Assembly (NCBI GenBank): GCA_031264975.1 | Contig: JAISDH010000382.1 | Location: 1-8,236 of the forward strand | Length of the DNA stretch: 8,236 bases | From: Bacteroidales bacterium | Lineage (GTDB): Bacteria; Bacteroidota; Bacteroidia; Bacteroidales; WCHB1-69 | Direction of reading: 5' to 3' | Shown here: positions 4,261-8,236 of the stretch, one piece after another | How the letters are laid out: each line of letters begins with the position of its first letter | Position numbering within the stretch: position 1 is the first letter of the stretch | The notes under the pieces: generated by a model | Seen by the model: the letters and a program-made list of their open reading frames with translations, nothing else | Databases searched by the model: none | Told to the model about the DNA's origin: nothing | Made by a program: the position numbers and the translations under genes

Positions 4261-5534
4261 TTGATTTGCTGCCAAAACAAACCCTCGCCTTCGATGTGCT
4301 GACGGAGCCTGAGTATGCTCACGTTTCGGAGCTGCTGTATGGTGGAGGCGCCGGATGCGGAAAGAGCGTTCTCGGTTGTATATGGCTTTCTGCTGGCGCC
4401 ATGAAATATCCCGGCACGCGTTGGGTAATGGGAAGAAACACACTGAAAACACTGAAAAAAACAACACTGAACACGTTTTTTGAAGTAGCAAAAATGGGTG
4501 GTATTGTTTACGAGTATGTAGAAAATAAAGGCATTTGTTTCCCATGCGGGAGCGAGATATTATTAGCAGACTTGGCTTATTACCCGTCAGACCCGGAGTT
4601 CTCGGAGTTAGGGTCATTGGAGATAACAGGCGCATTTGTGGATGAGTGCGACCAAATTACGGAAAAGGCATGGAACATTCTTCAATCAAGAATAAGGTAT
4701 AAGTTAGATGAAAACAATTTAACACCAAAAATACTCGGCACTTGCAACCCGTCAAGAAATTGGGTTTTCAGGCGTTTTTATGAGCCACATACGGAGGGGA
4801 AACTCCCGAAAGACCGGATGTTCATACAGTCGCTGGTAGACGATAATCCTAAAATATCGAAACACTATATTACCAATTTAGAAAAACTTGATGAGTTATC
4901 TCGTGAACGGTTGAGGAAAGGAAATTGGGACTTTTTGGATATTACGGACAAATGGGCGTATTCTTTCAGGCGGCAGAAACATGTAGGCAAAACAGAACTG
5001 AATAAATCGGAAACGGTTTATTTATCGTTTGACTTCAATAGGAACCCTATCACTTGCTTTGTTTCTCAACATTATAATAATCACTTTTATGGTATTGAGC
5101 AGATAGAAATAAATGATTGCACCATATACAGGCTATGCGATGTGATAAAAGAAAAATATCCCGGCTGTTTCTTTATGGTTACTGGCGACGTGAGCGGGAA
5201 AAGCGCTACAACGGTATCGCAATTAAATAATTTTGATGTAATCAAAATATCGCTCGGATTAAGCCGGAATCAAATGCAGTATTCGGGGGCTAATCCGCCG
5301 CTCGCAGAAAGCAGGCAATTGGTAAATGCCATGTTAGAGCGATATCCAATAACTATTGACGGCGAGAAATGTACAACCCTTATTCGGGATTTTGAAATAG
5401 TTAAATCGGACAGCGAGGGGAAACCGATTAAAGCTAACCGTAATGACCCGGCACAACGCGCGGACTGTTTGGACACATTTAGATACACATTACACAGGTG
5501 GTTTAGTAATTTCTTAAAAGTATTTGCATCATGA
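4257..5534 (+). CDS. terL: Phage terminase large subunit
   Basis: A 425-residue packaging motor with both usual domains. ATPase part: Walker A GGGAGCGKS at 29-37, Walker B ITGAFVDE at 123-130 (Asp129 and catalytic Glu130), and the coupling motif GTCNP at 161-165. Nuclease part, RuvC/RNase H-like: acidic residues in LSFDFNR (Asp259), VTGDVSG (Asp311) and RADCLDTFRY (Asp403/Asp406). All key residues are present, so it should be active. It cuts concatemeric DNA and pumps it into the prohead at the portal. It overlaps the small subunit upstream and a membrane-protein gene downstream (ATGA at 5531-5534). Normally a portal gene follows; here none does. Confidence 0.95.
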   Translation: MIDLLPKQTLAFDVLTEPEYAHVSELLYGGGAGCGKSVLGCIWLSAGAMKYPGTRWVMGRNTLKTLKKTTLNTFFEVAKMGGIVYEYVENKGICFPCGSEILLADLAYYPSDPEFSELGSLEITGAFVDECDQITEKAWNILQSRIRYKLDENNLTPKILGTCNPSRNWVFRRFYEPHTEGKLPKDRMFIQSLVDDNPKISKHYITNLEKLDELSRERLRKGNWDFLDITDKWAYSFRRQKHVGKTELNKSETVYLSFDFNRNPITCFVSQHYNNHFYGIEQIEINDCTIYRLCDVIKEKYPGCFFMVTGDVSGKSATTVSQLNNFDVIKISLGLSRNQMQYSGANPPLAESRQLVNAMLERYPITIDGEKCTTLIRDFEIVKSDSEGKPIKANRNDPAQRADCLDTFRYTLHRWFSNFLKVFAS

Positions 5535-5845
5535 TAACCGCCCTTCATATATCGCTGTGTATTCTTGCTGTATATTCATGCACACGTGAAGGCATGTTGT
5601 TGGCTCGCCCAAAAGCGGTAATACAGAGTTTTTTGGACAGGATTTTGGGTGTCGTATGGTCGGAATGGGTGGCAAAACCACTCTTTGGTTGCTTAACCTG
5701 TATGAGCTCGGTGTATGGTGTGGTTTTCTGCTTTGCTTTCGGCGTTCCATTATCGGAATGGATAATAACTGTCTTAACCGTATGCGGTATAAATACTGTC
5801 TTTTCTGCATTATTAAAGTATATACATTATGAAGAACAAATCTAA
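5531..5845 (+). CDS. Small membrane protein with a CxxC motif
   Basis: A 104-residue protein, not identified by family. Hydrophobic segments at about 3-17, 60-72 and 77-95 predict two or three membrane helices, with an amphipathic stretch at 30-50. C54-L-T-C57 sits just before the second helix (LFGCLTCMSSVYG), with further Cys at 10, 17, 67 and 85; the CxxC could be a disulfide or metal pair. Its start overlaps the large terminase stop by ATGA, so it is translated with the packaging genes. Position in a late operon and small size allow a lysis (holin-like) or envelope role, but no charged holin C-terminus or neighbouring lysin gene is seen. Function unknown. Confidence 0.75.
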   Translation: MITALHISLCILAVYSCTREGMLLARPKAVIQSFLDRILGVVWSEWVAKPLFGCLTCMSSVYGVVFCFAFGVPLSEWIITVLTVCGINTVFSALLKYIHYEEQI

Positions 5846-6200
5846 TAAATCGGCAAAAATCGGAAGGATTATCTCGTATTTTTTCATTCCCATACTAATT
5901 CCGCTGCGGGTCATAATCAAAGTATGCAGGGAAACGAAGAACGAGTTTCTTGATTTATTCTATCCTCTCAGGTTGGGCCGTGCAAAGAAGAAAGCCTCGA
6001 AGCGTTGGCGCAAGTCGGGTGGTGAACTGTACGGAATCAGAATTGGCCGTAAGATTCGTGTGTATGACAAAAGCGAGATGAAGGAACTAAACAAACATGC
6101 TATTGGATTTCTTCGGAAAAATAATATCATGTCGAATAAAATTGATTATAAATTATTAACTGTATTTACCTTACGAAATGGAAGAATACTTGAAAAATAA
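5829..6200 (+). CDS. Basic single-helix membrane protein of unknown function
   Basis: A 123-residue protein. A Lys-rich N-terminus (1-10) is followed by one hydrophobic segment at about 11-31 (IGRIISYFFIPILIPLRVII) and a strongly basic region at 50-80 (many Lys/Arg, including KKASKRWRK and GRKIRVYDK). The likely layout is an N-terminal membrane anchor with a cytoplasmic, possibly nucleic-acid- or lipid-binding, basic domain. It overlaps the preceding gene by 17 nt and the next by 23 nt, the dense packing typical of phage late genes. There is no recognised domain. Confidence 0.65.
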   Translation: MKNKSNKSAKIGRIISYFFIPILIPLRVIIKVCRETKNEFLDLFYPLRLGRAKKKASKRWRKSGGELYGIRIGRKIRVYDKSEMKELNKHAIGFLRKNNIMSNKIDYKLLTVFTLRNGRILEK

Positions 6201-6402
6201 CGGATGGACAAAAGTAAGTGGGTGTAATTGTGGCGGCATACCAAGTAGGAAATACTATAATCCGAAATTCCCACTGTACAAAATTCAGGTACTTTACGCG
6301 CGTGGAACATTCGTTATACTAAAAAACAACATGCGTTATGGGTCGGATTGTAATGGTGAAGAAATAGAAAAAACATTAAAAAATCATGGACTTACGGAGT
6401 AA
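6178..6402 (+). CDS. Small Cys-containing phage protein of unknown function
   Basis: A 74-residue protein with CNCGG (17-21) followed by a short basic beta-rich region (RKYYNPKFPLYKIQVLYARGTFVILKNN given in parts: NPKFPLYKIQV and GTFVILKNN) and a late Cys in GSDCNGE. The pattern suggests a small beta fold, with the Cys pair perhaps binding metal; this is not shown. It overlaps the genes on both sides (23 nt and 17 nt) and uses the third frame in this cluster, which supports a real gene because its codons keep a good protein pattern through both overlaps. Function unknown; small proteins like this recur beside tail genes in Bacteroidetes phages. Confidence 0.65.
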   Translation: MEEYLKNNGWTKVSGCNCGGIPSRKYYNPKFPLYKIQVLYARGTFVILKNNMRYGSDCNGEEIEKTLKNHGLTE

Positions 6403-7018
6403 ATTAAAATTATTTTTCAGCTACCGGGCATTCCGGTCGGCGCGGTGGAATGCTATGCGCGACAGGGCTATCAAAAAACATTTTCCAGACCAGAAGCATG
6501 TGATAGAATTTGCATTTGATATTGCCGGCGTGGAATACTACCGGTTCAACGACGTGTTTTCTCTTCCGTTTGAGCGCGGTTTAATGGCAATTGCCATATA
6601 TGAAGAAACCCGGATGAAATGCAGTCGTGAATACCTGTTGCAACATACGGATGCGGTAGATAAGCTATTGCATGAAAACAGTATCGATGTTTTCAAAATC
6701 AATCAATTGAACGAACAGATGAAAGAGCGCCTTAGCATGTCGTTTGATGTGGATTTGCTATACAAGCTGGCTTCGGTAGTGTTTTTCGACAAAAGAGAAA
6801 ATCCGTGCCTCTACGATGCTGATTATAATCTGAAAAAGATTGATTTCTGGAAGCAGCATAAAGGGGTTAAGGATTTTTTTTTGCAGAAGCCAGTGAGCGA
6901 ATTAATACCGTTTTTGCAGAACTCAGACTTCGATTTGGAAATTTATTCGGATCTGAACACGAAGCTCAATCAACTACATTCGGAACGTTTGCAAGTATTG
7001 AACTCCAAAAAACAGTAG
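6386..7018 (+). CDS. Tail-assembly-like protein (G-like position before the tape measure gene)
   Basis: A 210-residue, soluble, mostly helical protein with no signal peptide or membrane helix. N-terminal residues 1-30 are basic. Residues 115-150 (DVDLLYKLASVVFFDKRENP...YDADYN) and 175-205 are amphipathic helices, with FLQKPVSELIPFLQ at about 165-178. It is not identified by a named family. The position immediately before the tape measure gene, together with the -1 frame extension at its 3' end, matches the tail-assembly chaperone G/GT pair of lambda-like phages, which coats the tape measure protein during tail tube assembly. That role is inferred from context. It overlaps the preceding gene by 17 nt. 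The last codons before the TAG are AAA AAA CAG. Confidence 0.75.
   Translation: MDLRSKLKLFFSYRAFRSARWNAMRDRAIKKHFPDQKHVIEFAFDIAGVEYYRFNDVFSLPFERGLMAIAIYEETRMKCSREYLLQHTDAVDKLLHENSIDVFKINQLNEQMKERLSMSFDVDLLYKLASVVFFDKRENPCLYDADYNLKKIDFWKQHKGVKDFFLQKPVSELIPFLQNSDFDLEIYSDLNTKLNQLHSERLQVLNSKKQ
7007..7012 (+). other. Candidate -1 frameshift site (A6 before a stop)
   Basis: In the frame of the 6386 gene the end reads TCC AAA AAA CAG TAG. Lysyl tRNAs on AAA AAA can slip back one base, moving the ribosome into the frame open to 7201. The stop codon one codon later could enhance pausing. No strong downstream stem-loop is visible within 40 nt. Confidence 0.55.
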
Positions 7019-7203
7019 ATGGATTTAGTGATTGGAAAGATATTGTTCTTCATTATAGTGAGCAGAAATTAACGGAATATACAACTATTTATGATTTCTT
7101 CTACCTTTTGGACAAGGCAAGGAAGAGCGCAGAAAAAGAACGGCAGTATCTTAATAGTTTAAAAATGAAACACAGGTCGCACCCGATAGTGCGAAAAAGA
7201 TAG
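7012..7203 (+). CDS. -1 frame extension of the tail-assembly protein (GT-like, made by frameshift)
   Basis: This frame is open from 6871 to the TAG at 7201-7203 but has no ATG before 7165, so it needs a ribosome entering from the 6386 gene. A -1 shift on the A6 run at 7007-7012 would join residue 209 of that gene to TVDGFSDWKDIVLHYSEQ and on to the stop, giving a 272-residue fusion. The extension is helical and highly charged (KARKSAEKERQYLNSL near its end) and looks like real protein. In lambda-like phages the analogous T domain binds the tape measure protein. The last 12 codons (after 7164) look less protein-like than the third frame there, so a second shift is possible. Confidence 0.6.
   Translation, partial: TVDGFSDWKDIVLHYSEQKLTEYTTIYDFFYLLDKARKSAEKERQYLNSLKMKHRSHPIVRKR
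7158..7194 (+). other. Candidate second -1 frameshift signal: T TTA AAA plus hairpin
   Basis: In the extension frame, TTA AAA preceded by T forms the canonical heptamer X XXY YYZ at 7158-7164. Twelve nt later a perfect 6-bp hairpin follows: TCGCAC (7177-7182), loop CCGATA, GTGCGA (7189-7194). A shift here leads into the frame that is open from 7158 through the tape measure gene. Confidence 0.4.
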
Positions 7204-7250
7204 TCCCATTGTGGGAAACAACACAAAAAGCACTTTTTATATGTAAAACA

Positions 7251-8236
7251 ATGGACAACATAACAGTAAGATACGAAGCAGATACTTCAGGAATAGATAA
7301 AGTATCTAATGCTTTAGATGAGCTGAAAGCTAGGGAGCGGGATCTTTTAAACGAGATTAAAAAAATCGATTCGGAGCACGGAAAACTTTCAAACACTATC
7401 AAAACCTCAGGTAAAACACAGAAGCAGATAGCTTCCGAACTGTCGGCTGCGGAGGAAGATCGAGTGTACATGTCTAAAAAATTGCGCGCAGAACTTGATA
7501 GTACAAGAAAAAGTATCGCCTCGTTACATGAGCAAGCCGATAAGTTAGAAAAAACCATATCAAAAGGCGCCGCCAATCAATCGTTCATTAAGCAACTTCG
7601 GGATACGAAACAACGGATGAATGAACTGGCAATGGCAGGCGATACCAGCTCTCAGGCTTATACAAATTTAGCTATTAAAGCAGAAAAGCTGAAATTTCAA
7701 ATATCTTCTACGGAGAAGACTATTACCACTATGGCTTCCACTACGAGGAATATGGACACGGTAATGGGTTTAGGACAGGGATTGACCGGTACGTTCACGG
7801 CGGCAACGTCGGCGATGGCCTTGTTTAGTGGCGAAAATGAAGAATTGCAAAAGACATTTTTCAAAGTGCAAGCCGCCATGCAAATATTGAACGGTGTGCA
7901 AATGCTGAATAATGTACTGGTGAAAAACAGCACGGCGAATATTGTACTGCGTAATGCCATGAGTAAGCTGTTTACCCGGAATAAGGTGGCAGAAACGGCC
8001 GCCACCGTTGCGCATACGACTGCAACCGGAGCCGAAACAACAGCGACGGTAGCCGCAACTGTGGCGACAAAAGCATGGACAATGGCGCTGCTTGCTAATC
8101 CTATATTTTGGATTGTCGGTATTATAGCGGGGGTTATTGCATCTATTTCGCATTTCAAATCATCCTTGAAGTCGCAACTTAAAATACAAAATGAGATTAA
8201 CGAAAAGGAAAAATTACACCTTGAGGTGCTTAGCCA
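7251..8236 (+). CDS. Phage tail tape measure protein, N-terminal part (runs off the window)
   Basis: The frame stays open to the end of the window and gives 328 residues of a longer protein. Residues about 15-155 are long, charged helices of coiled-coil type (LDELKARERDLLNEIKKID and so on). Residues 165-260 are Ala/Thr/Met/Asn-rich helices, and 276-300 form a hydrophobic segment (MALLANPIFWIVGIIAGVIA), the NP-I pattern found in most tape measure proteins, followed by another charged helix. The protein sets tail length and enters the host envelope during DNA delivery. The ATG at 7251 is the first in frame, but the frame is open back to 7158 with protein-like codons, so a fused or longer form is possible. 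A TCCCA-TTG-TGGGA hairpin (7204-7216) lies 34 nt before the ATG. Confidence 0.85.
   Translation, partial: MDNITVRYEADTSGIDKVSNALDELKARERDLLNEIKKIDSEHGKLSNTIKTSGKTQKQIASELSAAEEDRVYMSKKLRAELDSTRKSIASLHEQADKLEKTISKGAANQSFIKQLRDTKQRMNELAMAGDTSSQAYTNLAIKAEKLKFQISSTEKTITTMASTTRNMDTVMGLGQGLTGTFTAATSAMALFSGENEELQKTFFKVQAAMQILNGVQMLNNVLVKNSTANIVLRNAMSKLFTRNKVAETAATVAHTTATGAETTATVAATVATKAWTMALLANPIFWIVGIIAGVIASISHFKSSLKSQLKIQNEINEKEKLHLEVLS

Noticed and set aside
4207..4635. Reverse-strand frames opposite the terminase genes and opposite 5529-5810
   Set aside because: They overlap well-supported forward genes, and their products look like shadow translations rich in Arg, Ser and His.
7019..7072. ATG at 7019 immediately after the tail-assembly stop, as a new gene
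   Set aside because: It gives only 17 codons, and the convincing protein-like frame here is another one that lacks an ATG.
7204..7216. TCCCA-TTG-TGGGA hairpin as a terminator
   Set aside because: The stem is short and no T-run follows directly; termination in the middle of a tail operon is also unlikely.
7697..8158. Long reverse-strand frames opposite the tape measure gene
   Set aside because: Their products are low-complexity (Ala/Val/Thr repeats) and mirror the Ala/Thr-rich codons of the forward gene.

Overview
The window looks like part of a temperate tailed phage (prophage) of a Bacteroidales host. Evidence: two promoters match the Bacteroidetes pattern (-33 TTTG, 19-20 nt spacer, -7 TAnnTTTG), most genes lack a Shine-Dalgarno sequence, and the phage families present (DnaA-domain-IV-only protein, KilA-N, Bro-N, small and large terminase, tape measure) fit that group. 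No host core gene, tRNA, rRNA, CRISPR array or insertion sequence is seen.

Layout. (1) 1-1224, plus strand: the 3' end of an unidentified gene, a small DnaA-domain-IV-like protein and a KilA-N protein, i.e. the end of an early/replication block. (2) 1252-2430, minus strand: a two-gene cargo ('moron') unit with its own promoter, encoding an exported, probably lipid-anchored protein with a CxxCH motif and a two-helix membrane protein. (3) 2491-3728, plus strand: a promoter divergent from the cargo, a structured leader, a 19-codon micro-ORF, a Bro-N antirepressor-type gene and an 85-aa gene, closed by a strong terminator. (4) 3829-5534: overlapping small and large terminase genes. (5) 5531-7203: a chain of overlapping small genes (two membrane proteins, a Cys-rich small protein and a tail-assembly-like protein with an out-of-frame extension). 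(6) 7251 to the window end: the N-terminal 328 residues of the tail tape measure protein.

Most interesting element. The Bro-N leader resembles the c4-icd-ant immunity switch of phages P1/P7. The predicted 5' end of the transcript (2525-2543) is complementary, over 19 positions with one mismatch and one G-U, to a site 105 nt downstream (2648-2666). A second leader stretch (2604-2619) is complementary to the adjacent site (2671-2682). The first target site can instead pair perfectly over 11 bp with the Bro-N start codon region (2705-2715). This suggests an RNA switch, or a trans-acting antisense RNA, controlling the antirepressor.

Second point. The gene before the tape measure ends at 7018, but a protein-like frame without a usable ATG start continues in the -1 frame to 7203. 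A slippery A6 run lies directly before the stop, as in G/GT frameshifting of lambda-like tails. A further canonical U UUA AAA heptamer followed by a 6-bp hairpin would shift that frame into the tape measure frame.

No portal, protease, capsid or head-tail connector gene lies between the large terminase and the tape measure, which is unusual for tailed phages.
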